IMG/VR virus record: IMGVR_UViG_3300035201_000025
Location: 1-36,134 of that record
From: a virus
Reading direction: 5' to 3' (one strand)
Length of the DNA stretch: 36,134 bases
Positions 1 to 6,892 of the stretch are shown here, in pieces (positions within the stretch are counted from its first letter, which is position 1; every line of letters begins with the position of its first letter). The notes beneath the pieces were generated by a model. That model was given only the letters and a program-made list of their open reading frames with translations. It had not been told where the DNA came from and made no database searches. The translations under genes were made by a program, and so were the position numbers.

Positions 1-1
1 G

Positions 2-325
2 AACAATCCTTCACGTATGACGAGGTCGTTTCAGAAGGATCTTATAGTTGAGGAATTTAAAGAGTTCCTTGAAGCTGATGGATTTTTATTTAAACATGGT
101 CAGAATCACCAAGCGGATTGCTTAAAAGAATTAGCTGATTTAGTGTATGTATGCTATCAGTATGCAGCAAACATGGGTTGGTTCTTAGATGAAGCTCTTA
201 ATAGAGTACACATAAGCAATTTGTCCAAGCTCGGTGAGGACGGTAAACCAATACGCCGAGAGAAAGATGGTAAAGTCCTAAAAGGACCGAACTACAAACC
301 ACCTGATCTATCTGATTTAATTTGA
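2..325 (+). CDS. mazG: MazG-like nucleotide pyrophosphohydrolase, 5'-truncated by the window edge
   Basis: Probably an all-alpha NTP pyrophosphohydrolase that trims nucleoside triphosphates. Cyanophage MazG proteins are thought to adjust nucleotide pools during infection. Visible signature: EEFKE near the N-terminal end of the visible part and KELADLVYV about 25 residues later. Together these supply the E-x3-E...E-x2-D acidic metal-binding pattern of the MazG/phosphoribosyl-ATP pyrophosphatase fold. The C-terminal stretch (SNLSKLGEDGKPI, then DGKVLKGPNYKPPDL) is typical of phage MazG. An ATG exists at 17, but the frame is open to base 2 and the helix before EEFKE looks cut, so the true start probably lies upstream of the window. 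The gene is followed after one base by nrdA, as expected for a nucleotide-metabolism operon. Confidence 0.75.
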   Translation, partial: NNPSRMTRSFQKDLIVEEFKEFLEADGFLFKHGQNHQADCLKELADLVYVCYQYAANMGWFLDEALNRVHISNLSKLGEDGKPIRREKDGKVLKGPNYKPPDLSDLI

Positions 326-326
326 A

Positions 327-1703
327 ATGACTGCTGAACTTATTTCCCGCACTGGTCGGGTCCAATCATGGTTGGATAACCCAGAATCAAGACTCCCAGT
401 GAGCTGCACCGTCTTTGTCGTAGAGGATTCTATGGAGGGAAAAGATGGAATCGAAGCAAGCTGGAGATACGTCAGCCACGGACTCCGCTTTGGAGCAGGA
501 GTTGCTGTGCATTTATCAAAGCTCCGTCCCAAAGGAGCAGAAAACGGAAAAGGTCTTACGGCTTCTGGCCCAGTATCCTTTGGCAAAATCTACTCATCAC
601 TCAATGAAACATTACGCAGAGGAGGCATCTACAAGAACGGTGCTGTGGTACTTCATCTTGACTTGTGTCATCCTGACATCCTTGAGTTTATCACTACTCC
701 CAGGGAAGAACTCCCATGGGTTAAAAGATGCGTCGACATTGATACGGGATGGTGGCAAAGCTGTGATAATCAAGTAAAAGATGCCCTACTCTACGGCATA
801 AAATCTGGAGACATTTGGCTCAACAAAGTAAAACATGACGAACAAGGAAAACGAATCTATGGCAACGTCTGTCTTGAGGTTTACCTGCCCTCACGCGGAA
901 CATGCCTGTTACAACATGTCAATCTCGCAGCCTGTGAGCTCGGCACCATCAAGCAGGGTTTCATTGAAGGTATGTCCCAATTGTGCGAGCTCCATGGTAG
1001 GACAGGTGTTGGAGCAACTGGAGAATACTTGCCAGCTGATATCGACCGTCAGGTTGGGCTCGGTGTCCTCGGCTTAGCAAATCTATTACATAAATACCGA
1101 GTTCCTTATGATGAATTTGGTAAAGCTTTAGAAGCAGTGAATACTGGTGAGTATATGGCTGGTATAGGTTATCAGTTAGCATTCAACTTAATGGATGGTA
1201 TACACCATGCAGCTGCTATAGCTGAGAAGAATAATATGGTACGTGCTTTTGCTATTGCACCTACTGCGTCTTGTTCTTATAGAAGTAAAGATACAGAAGG
1301 ATTCACAGCCACGCCTGAAATAGCACCACCTATCAGTCGAAAAATAGACAGAGACTCTGGTACCTTTGGTGTACAGAGCTACAATTATGGCGATGTAGAG
1401 ATCGCTAGTGAAGTTGGTTGGGATGCCTACAAGCATGTAGCTGATCAACTGATGATTATGTATGACAATACGGGACTTCTTCACGGCTATTCATTTAATA
1501 GCTGGAGTGATGTTGTAACTTACGACAGAAACTTCGTGGAAGAGTGGTTGCTATCACCGCAGACCTCCCTCTACTATTCCCTGCAAGTGATGAGCGACAC
1601 ACAAGATAAGACCGATGCGTATGCAGCATTAGATCAAAGCGAAGTCGATGATTACTTACAGGACATTTTAAATGAACCTGTAAACTGTGATTGCCAAGAA
1701 TAA
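327..1703 (+). CDS. nrdA: Ribonucleotide reductase, class I large (alpha) subunit, short phage form
   Basis: Reduces ribonucleotides to deoxyribonucleotides for phage DNA synthesis. At 458 residues it is far shorter than bacterial NrdA (over 700) and has no N-terminal ATP-cone domain, so dATP allosteric control is probably absent. Catalytic landmarks are visible: Cys27 in the SCTVF strand, N180-x-C182-x-E184 (the thiyl radical finger loop), Cys193 before the NL motif, PTAS at 312-315, the Tyr-Tyr pair 416-417 for radical transfer, and a C-terminal Cys454-x-Cys456 for re-reduction. The Tyr pair and the adjacent ferritin-like gene argue for class I rather than the B12-dependent class II often assigned to cyanopodovirus enzymes. 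The first half of the gene (to about 1070) is richer in G/C-ending codons than the second half. Confidence 0.9.
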   Translation: MTAELISRTGRVQSWLDNPESRLPVSCTVFVVEDSMEGKDGIEASWRYVSHGLRFGAGVAVHLSKLRPKGAENGKGLTASGPVSFGKIYSSLNETLRRGGIYKNGAVVLHLDLCHPDILEFITTPREELPWVKRCVDIDTGWWQSCDNQVKDALLYGIKSGDIWLNKVKHDEQGKRIYGNVCLEVYLPSRGTCLLQHVNLAACELGTIKQGFIEGMSQLCELHGRTGVGATGEYLPADIDRQVGLGVLGLANLLHKYRVPYDEFGKALEAVNTGEYMAGIGYQLAFNLMDGIHHAAAIAEKNNMVRAFAIAPTASCSYRSKDTEGFTATPEIAPPISRKIDRDSGTFGVQSYNYGDVEIASEVGWDAYKHVADQLMIMYDNTGLLHGYSFNSWSDVVTYDRNFVEEWLLSPQTSLYYSLQVMSDTQDKTDAYAALDQSEVDDYLQDILNEPVNCDCQE

Positions 1704-2425
1704 TGAGAAAACATCCATATGAAATTCTACTGGACCGAAAACGCAAATGGTCCCCCGTAAAACCCACCGTTGGAGTATTGAAAGATGAAGCGAGAGACAC
1801 TATTAGGCGTGCGCTCGCTGCACGTCATCTGGAGTTACCAGTGGGTGCCTTTATTACGGAAGGTCTTGAAAAAGATGTTCCCGATAACGCTAGAAAATTA
1901 CTAGAAGATAATGTTAAAGATGAAGAAAGGCATGATCTTGCATTGGGATACTATGCAGATGCCCTTGGTACAAATGAAAATGATGAAAAAGAGGGGAAGT
2001 TATTAAGAGATGCATGGGTCAACCATCCTGATCACACTATTACAAAAGCTCTGGTCGCAGAGCGGGCCATCTTCTTTGTTCTACTCCCTTTCTTTAGGTT
2101 TAATGGGGATGCTGCTCTTCGTACAATATCTGCTGACATTAGCAGAGACGAACAGATCCACGTGGGAACTAATAGTCTTGTATGTCGTGAGTTGGGTTTA
2201 CGTCCTTCTTCTTCTTTGGATAAACTTAGGAAAGCCACGATTAACTGGATTGTTAAACCTCTAGGTATAAATACTACTGATAAATATTTGGACAAAAAAT
2301 TTTGGCTGGATGCTAGCGATCGCTTAATGTATGAAGGCAAGGCACCTGAATTTTCTGAGACACAGAGAGCTAGAATGCCTGCCTTCTTTGAGCATTCAAA
2401 TGTAAACCTACCAAAATATGCTTGA
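1703..2425 (+). CDS. nrdB: Ribonucleotide reductase small (beta) subunit-like ferritin-fold protein
   Basis: Probable radical-generating partner of the upstream NrdA. The chosen start is the ATG at 1703, which overlaps the nrdA stop (TAATG). A TTG at 1691 is possible but would overlap nrdA. The 240-residue protein is shorter than typical R2 (about 320-375). Two dimetal-site E-x2-H motifs are visible: E74-x2-H77 in KDEERHDLAL and E150-x2-H153 in SRDEQIHV. E120 (VAERAIFF) and E53 or E56 are plausible remaining carboxylate ligands. The residue four after H77, equivalent to the radical Tyr122 of E. coli R2, is Leu81. Tyr83/Tyr84 follow nearby. A standard Fe2-tyrosyl radical therefore seems unlikely, and a metal-based radical (class Ic/Id-like) is an inference. 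Family placement rests on the helix pattern and operon context. Confidence 0.75.
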   Translation: MRKHPYEILLDRKRKWSPVKPTVGVLKDEARDTIRRALAARHLELPVGAFITEGLEKDVPDNARKLLEDNVKDEERHDLALGYYADALGTNENDEKEGKLLRDAWVNHPDHTITKALVAERAIFFVLLPFFRFNGDAALRTISADISRDEQIHVGTNSLVCRELGLRPSSSLDKLRKATINWIVKPLGINTTDKYLDKKFWLDASDRLMYEGKAPEFSETQRARMPAFFEHSNVNLPKYA

Positions 2426-2613
2426 TGGAACCAGTCACCCTAAGTACATTAAAGTTACATAACCAAAGACTGGATGAACTAATTACTAGACTTGACTCTA
2501 ACTTCGGTTGGAAACCAGTTCATCCTAAAGAACCAATCGAATCTATTATGTATCGTGCGGGTCAAGCTAGTGTCATTGATTATATAAAATCCGTTATGGA
2601 GGATGAAATTTAA
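2425..2613 (+). CDS. Small hypothetical protein between nrdB and the gp7.3-like gene
   Basis: A 62-residue protein beginning MEPVTLSTLKLHNQR. The ATG at 2425 overlaps the nrdB stop by one base (TGATG), so translation is probably coupled; a TTG one codon upstream is less likely. The sequence is charged and mostly helical, with no membrane segment or signal peptide. It resembles a small conserved open reading frame that I recall in this position in other cyanopodoviruses, but I know of no function. It sits in the T7 6.x-7.x slot, where small virion or assembly factors occur, so a minor structural role is possible. Confidence 0.65.
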   Translation: MEPVTLSTLKLHNQRLDELITRLDSNFGWKPVHPKEPIESIMYRAGQASVIDYIKSVMEDEI

Positions 2614-2876
2614 TGTGTTTCAAATTTAAAGTAGATACACCGAAACCGCCACCACCTTTACCCGATGCCCCACCACCACCACCAATAGAAAATGTAACAC
2701 CTTTACCTGAAGATGAACTTGTAGCAGATACAGATATTAATCCACAAGTTCGTGACGCAAAAAGTAAGAAGGATAAAAACCCACAAGCTAAAGGTACAGG
2801 TGCTTTGAGAATTGATAAAGCTCCTACAGTGAACACTGGTACCGCAGGTTCAGGTGCAAGTGGAGTTAACGTATGA
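2613..2876 (+). CDS. gp7.3-like proline-rich virion/tail assembly protein
   Basis: An 87-residue protein immediately before the portal gene, the position of T7 gene 7.3 (a small protein of the virion and tail required for infectivity). It starts MCFKFKVDTPKPPPP, with two polyproline runs (about residues 10-24), then an acidic stretch, then a basic Lys-rich segment (SKKDKNPQAK). It ends in a Gly/Ser/Ala-rich tail (GSGASGVNV) resembling the GGGINI ending of T7 gp7.3. It overlaps the portal start by 4 bases (ATGA), implying coupled translation. Homology is inferred from position, composition and tail motif, since low-complexity sequence gives little alignment power. Confidence 0.6.
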   Translation: MCFKFKVDTPKPPPPLPDAPPPPPIENVTPLPEDELVADTDINPQVRDAKSKKDKNPQAKGTGALRIDKAPTVNTGTAGSGASGVNV

Positions 2877-4456
2877 ATACCGCACGTGAGAGATATAACA
2901 CATTAGCTAGTGGTCGGAATCAGTTCTTAACGACTGCTGTTGATTGTTCTGAACTCACGTTGCCTTATCTAATTGACAATGACTTAAGTTCACATCCTAA
3001 CCATAAAAGAATCAAGACACCTTGGCAGAGTGTTGGTGCGAAGTGCGTAGTAACGTTAGCAGCTAAATTAATGCTTGCGTTACTACCACCTCAAACCACA
3101 TTCTTCAAGCTACAAGTTAGAGATGATAAACTTGGTGAAGAGATACCCCCTGAGATACGTAGTGAATTAGACTTATCCTTCTCTAAGATGGAGAGGATGG
3201 TCATGGATTACATTGCTGCCTCAAGTGATAGAGTAGTTATTCATCAAGCATTGAAGCATCTTATTGTAGGTGGTAATGCTCTAATCTTTATGGGGAAGGA
3301 TGGTTTAAAGAACTTTCCTTTGAATAGGTATGTTGTTAATCGTGATGGTAATGGTAACGTCCTAGAAATAGTTACTAAAGAACTGATAAGTCGTAAGGTT
3401 TTAGGTTTTGAACTGCCTGAACCTGACCCCAAAACTGTGGTCGACGAACAAAGTTTAAAAGGAGACGACGTTGAGGTATACACCTGTGTCAAATTGGATG
3501 AGAAGTCTGGTCGCTGGACCTGGCATCAAGAGGTTGATGATTTAATCATCCCTGGTACTAGAAGCACAGCACCTAAGAATGCAAGTCCATGGTTGGTACT
3601 CCGATTCAATACAGTAGATGGTGAAGATTATGGTAGAGGTAGAGTAGAGGAATTCATAGGTGATCTTAAGTCACTTGAAGGACTCTCTCAGGCATTAGTA
3701 GAAGGCTCTGCAGCAGCTGCTAAAGTCGTGTTCCTTGTATCCCCATCTTCAACCACTAAACCAGCTACTCTAGCGAAGGCTGGTAACGGTGCAATCATTC
3801 AAGGTAGACCTGAAGATGTTGCGGTTGTACAAGTTGGTAAAACAGCTGACTTCTCCACTGCTTCACAGATGGCTCAACAAATAGAAAGAAGATTGAGTGA
3901 TGCATTCCTATTAATGAATGTACGTCAAGCTGAACGTGTTACAGCTGAAGAAGTAAGGTTAACACAGATGGAACTAGAGCAACAGCTTGGTGGTATTTTC
4001 TCACTGCTTACTGTTGAATTCCTAGTACCATATTTAAATAGAACTCTTCTAGTTTTACAACGTAGAAATGAGATACCAAAGATTCCTAAAGATTTGGTAC
4101 GACCTTCTATAGTAGCTGGAGTTAATGCATTAGGTCGTGGTCAAGACAGAGAAAGTCTTACACAATTTATAGGTACCATTGCTCAAACACTTGGTCCTGA
4201 AGCACTGATGCAATTCATTAATGCTTCTGAAGCTATCAAGAGGTTAGCAGCAGCTCAAGGTATTGATGTCCTTAACCTAGTTAAGACTGAACAACAGATA
4301 CAGGAAGAAGCAGCACAAGCTCAAGCAGCTCAAGCACAACAAGCTCTTGTCGGGCAAGCTGGTCAGTTAGCTGGAGCGCCGGTTGTTGATCCTTCTAAGA
4401 ATCTTACATTAGCTAACTCTATCGAAAACGATGAAGTAGAATTACCACCAGAATAA
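2873..4456 (+). CDS. Head-tail connector (portal) protein, gp8-like
   Basis: Forms the dodecameric ring at the capsid vertex through which DNA is packaged and ejected. Its 527 residues match T7 gp8 (536). It begins ARERYNTLASGR, has a conserved early segment KRIKTPWQSVGAKCVVTLAA, and contains SPWLVLRFNTVDGEDYGRG, the characteristic W-R-...-G-E-x-Y-G-R-G motif of T7-type portals. A long helical region follows (about 330-470), and the protein ends in a Gln/Ala-rich coiled stretch (EEAAQAQAAQAQQA) with an acidic C-terminus. It is followed by the scaffold gene after four bases, the standard T7 order. Confidence 0.95.
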   Translation: MNTARERYNTLASGRNQFLTTAVDCSELTLPYLIDNDLSSHPNHKRIKTPWQSVGAKCVVTLAAKLMLALLPPQTTFFKLQVRDDKLGEEIPPEIRSELDLSFSKMERMVMDYIAASSDRVVIHQALKHLIVGGNALIFMGKDGLKNFPLNRYVVNRDGNGNVLEIVTKELISRKVLGFELPEPDPKTVVDEQSLKGDDVEVYTCVKLDEKSGRWTWHQEVDDLIIPGTRSTAPKNASPWLVLRFNTVDGEDYGRGRVEEFIGDLKSLEGLSQALVEGSAAAAKVVFLVSPSSTTKPATLAKAGNGAIIQGRPEDVAVVQVGKTADFSTASQMAQQIERRLSDAFLLMNVRQAERVTAEEVRLTQMELEQQLGGIFSLLTVEFLVPYLNRTLLVLQRRNEIPKIPKDLVRPSIVAGVNALGRGQDRESLTQFIGTIAQTLGPEALMQFINASEAIKRLAAAQGIDVLNLVKTEQQIQEEAAQAQAAQAQQALVGQAGQLAGAPVVDPSKNLTLANSIENDEVELPPE

Positions 4457-4460
4457 TAGT

Positions 4461-5342
4461 ATGGCAGAAACTTTAACTTATGATCCTGGGACTGATTCAG
4501 TTACCAAGGAAGATAACCTTACACCTGAGGAGCAGGATTCTCTACAGGTTGGTGAGGAAATGCGAAAGCAAGAGGGAGAACTTCTTGCTGGTAAATATAA
4601 AAATGCTGAAGAGTTAGAAAAAGCTTACGCTGAACTTGAAAAGAAGTTAGGTGAGCAGACTACGGAAGCACCTAAAGAAACACCTGAAGAAACACCTAAA
4701 TCAGAAGCAACTGATGAACCTCAATACTATCTAGAAGATGGTGTGGTTAATTATGATGCAGTTAATGATGCTTATGGTGAAAAATTAGGAGAAGTATTCA
4801 AGGCATCTAACGTAGATCCTTGGGCCATCAGTGAACATTTCCATAATAATAAGGGTACTATCACTGATGATATGTATGCTTCTTTAGAAGGCGCAGGTCT
4901 TTCTCGTGCTTCTATAGATGCTTACCTAGCTGGTAGAGCAGTTGAATCTGGTTATACTAACACAACTGAAGTACAGGATATGTCTGATGCAGACATTAAT
5001 TCTGTAAGAAATACTGTCGGTGGAGAAGCTGAGTACAATAAACTTGTAACTTGGGCTGCTGATAATTTAGATTCTAATACTATTCAAGGTTACGATAGTC
5101 TTTTAGAAACCGGTAATTTAAATGCTATTAAGTTAGCTCTATCAGGAATCAAATCACAATATGATGAAGCCAATGGGTATGAGGGTAGAATGTTAACAGG
5201 AAAAGCACCTAAATCTGGTGGAGATGTATTTAAAAGTCAAGCTCAATTAGTAGAAGCTATGGGTGACCCTCGATATGATAGGGATCCAGCTTATAGACAA
5301 GAGGTTATAGAAAAATTAGATCGTTCTGATTTGAAATTTTAA
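4461..5342 (+). CDS. Capsid assembly (scaffolding) protein, gp9-like
   Basis: Internal scaffold that guides procapsid assembly and then leaves. The 293 residues are strongly acidic, with an N-terminal disordered Glu/Thr/Pro-rich region (repeats of KETPEETPKS type around 70-80). The segment GKYKNAEELEKAYAELEKKLGE at about 41-62 is typical of T7-like scaffolds. The C-terminal part holds SQAQLVEAMGDPRYDRDPAY, the conserved D-P-R-Y-x3-P-x-Y-R motif of phage scaffolds thought to contact the coat protein. It lies between portal and the hli-psbA cassette. The major capsid gene is displaced about 2.5 kb downstream by the inserted accessory genes. Confidence 0.92.
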   Translation: MAETLTYDPGTDSVTKEDNLTPEEQDSLQVGEEMRKQEGELLAGKYKNAEELEKAYAELEKKLGEQTTEAPKETPEETPKSEATDEPQYYLEDGVVNYDAVNDAYGEKLGEVFKASNVDPWAISEHFHNNKGTITDDMYASLEGAGLSRASIDAYLAGRAVESGYTNTTEVQDMSDADINSVRNTVGGEAEYNKLVTWAADNLDSNTIQGYDSLLETGNLNAIKLALSGIKSQYDEANGYEGRMLTGKAPKSGGDVFKSQAQLVEAMGDPRYDRDPAYRQEVIEKLDRSDLKF

Positions 5343-5344
5343 TT

Positions 5345-5401
5345 ATGCCTAAAGGTAAAGGTACTTATGGTACCAAGAAAGGGAGACCTCCAAAAAAATG
5401 A
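5345..5401 (+). CDS. 18-residue basic micropeptide after the scaffold gene
   Basis: The open frame encodes MPKGKGTYGTKKGRPPKK, starting two bases after the scaffold stop and ending in a TGA that overlaps a second tiny frame (ATGA at 5398). The peptide is very basic (seven Lys/Arg). I recall similar MPKGKGTYG-type peptides in other cyanophage and pelagiphage genomes next to structural genes, which favours real translation over chance. It is too short to classify, and a nucleic-acid-binding or capsid-interior role would be a guess. Confidence 0.5.
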   Translation: MPKGKGTYGTKKGRPPKK

Positions 5402-5442
5402 TTCCAACAGTGCCGACCCGAACCTTCGTCATCGGCCATTAA
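5398..5442 (+). CDS. 14-residue micro-frame whose tail matches the D1 C-terminus (psbA-tail-like)
   Basis: Reads MIPTVPTRTFVIGH and stops at TAA. The segment PTRTFVIG parallels the last residues of the phage D1 protein encoded 1.3 kb downstream (PTRNFVLG), in the same reading frame relative to the repeated 25-bp element, and both copies are followed by TAACTT. The ATG overlaps the stop of the preceding 18-residue frame (ATGA), so it could be translated by coupling. It is either a relic of a psbA 3' end left by recombination or a separate short peptide gene whose DNA doubles as an RNA hairpin. Confidence that it is a functional gene is low; the similarity itself is plain in the sequence. Confidence 0.35.
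   Translation: MIPTVPTRTFVIGH
5412..5436 (+). repeat. Copy 1 of a 25-bp hairpin-forming direct repeat flanking hli-psbA
   Basis: Begins GCCGACCCGAA and ends TCGGC, matching 22 of 25 positions with the copy at 6675-6699. The ends pair (GCCGA with TCGGC) and an inner CGA/TCG pairs. The three differences between copies fall in positions unpaired in this fold. It lies 24 bases before the hli start. Possible roles are a transcription terminator or processing hairpin, or the scar of cassette insertion. Confidence 0.75.
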
Positions 5443-5460
5443 CTTACAATCTTTAATTTA

Positions 5461-5637
5461 ATGACCCAAAGTAACGTATTTCCTAAGGAACCAAAGGTAG
5501 AAGTTCTTGAATCTCCTACAACTCAGGAGTATTTTCAAAATGCTGAACGTATCAACGGATGGCTCGCAATGATTGGATTCAATGCAGCTGTCGGAGCTTA
5601 TATTTTTACAGGACAAATTTTCCCTGGAGTTTTCTAA
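5461..5637 (+). CDS. hli: High-light-inducible protein (HLIP), single-helix chlorophyll-binding protein
   Basis: A 58-residue thylakoid protein of the chlorophyll a/b-binding superfamily that dissipates excess light energy and protects photosystems, commonly carried by cyanophages. After a 25-residue variable N-terminus comes the conserved helix AERINGWLAMIGFNAAVGAY (about 29-48). The terminal GQIFPGVF matches the G-Q-I-x-P-G-x-F ending of marine phage HLIPs. The chlorophyll-ligating Glu and Asn of E-x2-N-G-R are kept, but the usual Arg is Trp here (NGW). It ends directly at the psbA start (TAA then ATG, no gap), so the two are co-transcribed and probably translationally coupled. Confidence 0.93.
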   Translation: MTQSNVFPKEPKVEVLESPTTQEYFQNAERINGWLAMIGFNAAVGAYIFTGQIFPGVF

Positions 5638-6702
5638 ATGACTACAGCCACACTTAATAAATCCCCATTGCAGAATTGGGATGAGTTTTGTGACTGGGTT
5701 ACTAGCACCAACAACCGGCTTTACGTCGGTTGGTTTGGTGTACTTATGATACCCGCACTCTTAACTGCAGCAACTTGTTTTATTATCGCGTTCATAGCTG
5801 CACCGCCAGTAGACATTGACGGAATACGCGAACCAGTCGCAGGCTCTTTACTTTATGGAAACAATATTATATCTGGAGCTGTTGTACCTAGTAGCAACGC
5901 TATTGGGCTTCACTTCTACCCGATCTGGGAGGCAGCTAACTTGGATGAATGGCTCTACAACGGAGGCCCCTACCAACTTATCATCTTCCACTTCCTTATT
6001 GGCATCGCAGCTTACATGGGACGACAATGGGAACTTAGTTATAGACTGGGAATGCGACCATGGATAGCAGTAGCATACTCAGCACCCGTCTCAGCAGCCT
6101 TTGCTATATTCTTAGTGTACCCATTCGGTCAGGGGAGTTTCTCTGATGGTATGCCTCTTGGTATTTCCGGTACTTTCAATTTTATGTTCGTCTTCCAAGC
6201 CGAGCACAATATCCTCATGCATCCATTCCATATGCTTGGTGTTGCTGGGGTTTTCGGGGGAGCTTTATTCGCTGCTATGCACGGAAGTCTCGTTAGTTCC
6301 TCGATCATTAGAGAGACAACTGATAATGAATCGCAGAATTATGGCTATAAATTTGGCCAAGATGAGGAGACGTATAACATCGTCGCAGCTCATGGCTACT
6401 TCGGTCGTTTGATTTTCCAATATGCGTCTTTTAACAATTCTCGTTCTCTTCATTTCTTTCTTGCTACTTGGCCAGTGGTTTGCATATGGCTCACCTCCAT
6501 GGGAGTCAGCACTATGGCTTTTAATCTCAACGGCTTTAACTTTAATCAATCTATCCTTGACGCAAATGGTAGGGTAGTACCTACGTGGGCTGATGTATTG
6601 AATAGAGCTAACTTAGGAATGGAAGTAATGCACGAGAGAAATGCACACAATTTCCCACTTGATTTAGCATCAGAGCCGACCCGAAATTTCGTCCTCGGCT
6701 AA
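5638..6702 (+). CDS. psbA: Photosystem II D1 protein (phage psbA)
   Basis: Core reaction-centre protein that turns over fastest in light; the phage copy keeps photosynthetic electron flow going during infection. The 354 residues are intact and collinear with cyanobacterial D1. Functional residues in place include D61, H118, Q130 (the low-light-type residue), E189-H190 (in [11 protein letters not shown]), and the C-terminal manganese-cluster ligands H332, E333, H337, D342 and A344 in the [12 protein letters not shown] segment. Cleavage by host CtpA after A344 would remove a 10-residue extension, [10 protein letters not shown]. That extension is unlike the usual Pro/Ala-rich tail of marine D1 and is encoded by the second 25-bp repeat. 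A CTGGAG ribosome-binding site lies within the end of hli. There is no intron or frameshift. Confidence 0.99.
   Translation: MTTATLNKSPLQNWDEFCDWVTSTNNRLYVGWFGVLMIPALLTAATCFIIAFIAAPPVDIDGIREPVAGSLLYGNNIISGAVVPSSNAIGLHFYPIWEAANLDEWLYNGGPYQLIIFHFLIGIAAYMGRQWELSYRLGMRPWIAVAYSAPVSAAFAIFLVYPFGQGSFSDGMPLGISGTFNFMFVFQAEHNILMHPFHMLGVAGVFGGALFAAMHGSLVSSSIIRETTDNESQNYGYKFGQDEETYNIVAAHGYFGRLIFQYASFNNSRSLHFFLATWPVVCIWLTSMGVSTMAFNLNGFNFNQSILDANGRVVPTWADVLNRANLGMEVMHERNAHNFPLDLASEPTRNFVLG
6675..6699 (+). repeat. Copy 2 of the 25-bp hairpin-forming repeat, inside the psbA 3' end
   Basis: Encodes most of the D1 extension (PTRNFVLG) and ends one base before the TAA stop. It is 22/25 identical to 5412-5436, and TAACTT follows both (after an extra CAT codon in copy 1). 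The predicted hairpin has a GCCGA/TCGGC stem around an inner CGAAATTTCG palindrome. Placed exactly at the gene end, it could act as a transcript 3' end or RNase-protection hairpin as well as coding sequence. Confidence 0.75.
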
Positions 6703-6753
6703 CTTGATAAGCGGCTCGGATAGTCGAATCCAGTAGAAGCAACAGGCAGCTGC

Positions 6754-6820
6754 GTCCGTTCATTCCCTTTCGGGAACGCATGAAACCACATCATGGAACG
6801 GGGGTGTGGTACTAAGGAGA
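6754..6820 (+). promoter_or_regulatory. Glutamine-II riboswitch (Downstream-peptide motif) with ribosome-binding site
   Basis: The fold can be traced by eye. P1 pairs CCGTTC (6756-6761) with GAACGG (6796-6801). An enclosed hairpin pairs TCCC (6764-6767) with GGGA (6772-6775). A pseudoknot pairs ACCACA (6785-6790) with TGTGGT (6805-6810). The segment ACGCATGAAACCACATCATG is the strongly conserved part of the motif as I recall it from marine picocyanobacteria and their phages, where the RNA binds L-glutamine. The Shine-Dalgarno AAGGAG (6814-6819) starts three bases after the pseudoknot and seven bases before the ATG of a micropeptide. This fits translational control by pseudoknot formation; the sequence alone does not show the direction of switching. 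Confidence 0.88.
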
Positions 6821-6826
6821 AGATCC

Positions 6827-6883
6827 ATGCAAAAAAAGATCCAACTAAAGTATCGCGGCGTGCCTTATACAAAGCAAACTTAA
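6827..6883 (+). CDS. Riboswitch-controlled 18-residue peptide (downstream peptide)
   Basis: Encodes MQKKIQLKYRGVPYTKQT with an ideal AAGGAG ribosome-binding site and a TAA stop. Position right behind the glutamine-II aptamer and the L-x-Y-R-G-V-x-Y core match the short peptides that gave the Downstream-peptide RNA motif its name. The Y-R-G-V-x-Y core also resembles the start of the cyanobacterial DUF4278 domain. Basic, with no membrane segment. The molecular role is unknown. Host peptides under this riboswitch are presumed to act in nitrogen metabolism, so interference with host glutamine or nitrogen control is a reasonable but untested guess. The next gene starts nine bases after its stop. 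Confidence 0.8.
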   Translation: MQKKIQLKYRGVPYTKQT

Positions 6884-6892
6884 ACTTTATTA

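Noticed and set aside
327-1703. B12-dependent class II ribonucleotide reductase
   Set aside because: The Tyr-Tyr radical pathway residues near the C-terminus and an adjacent ferritin-like subunit gene favour class I.
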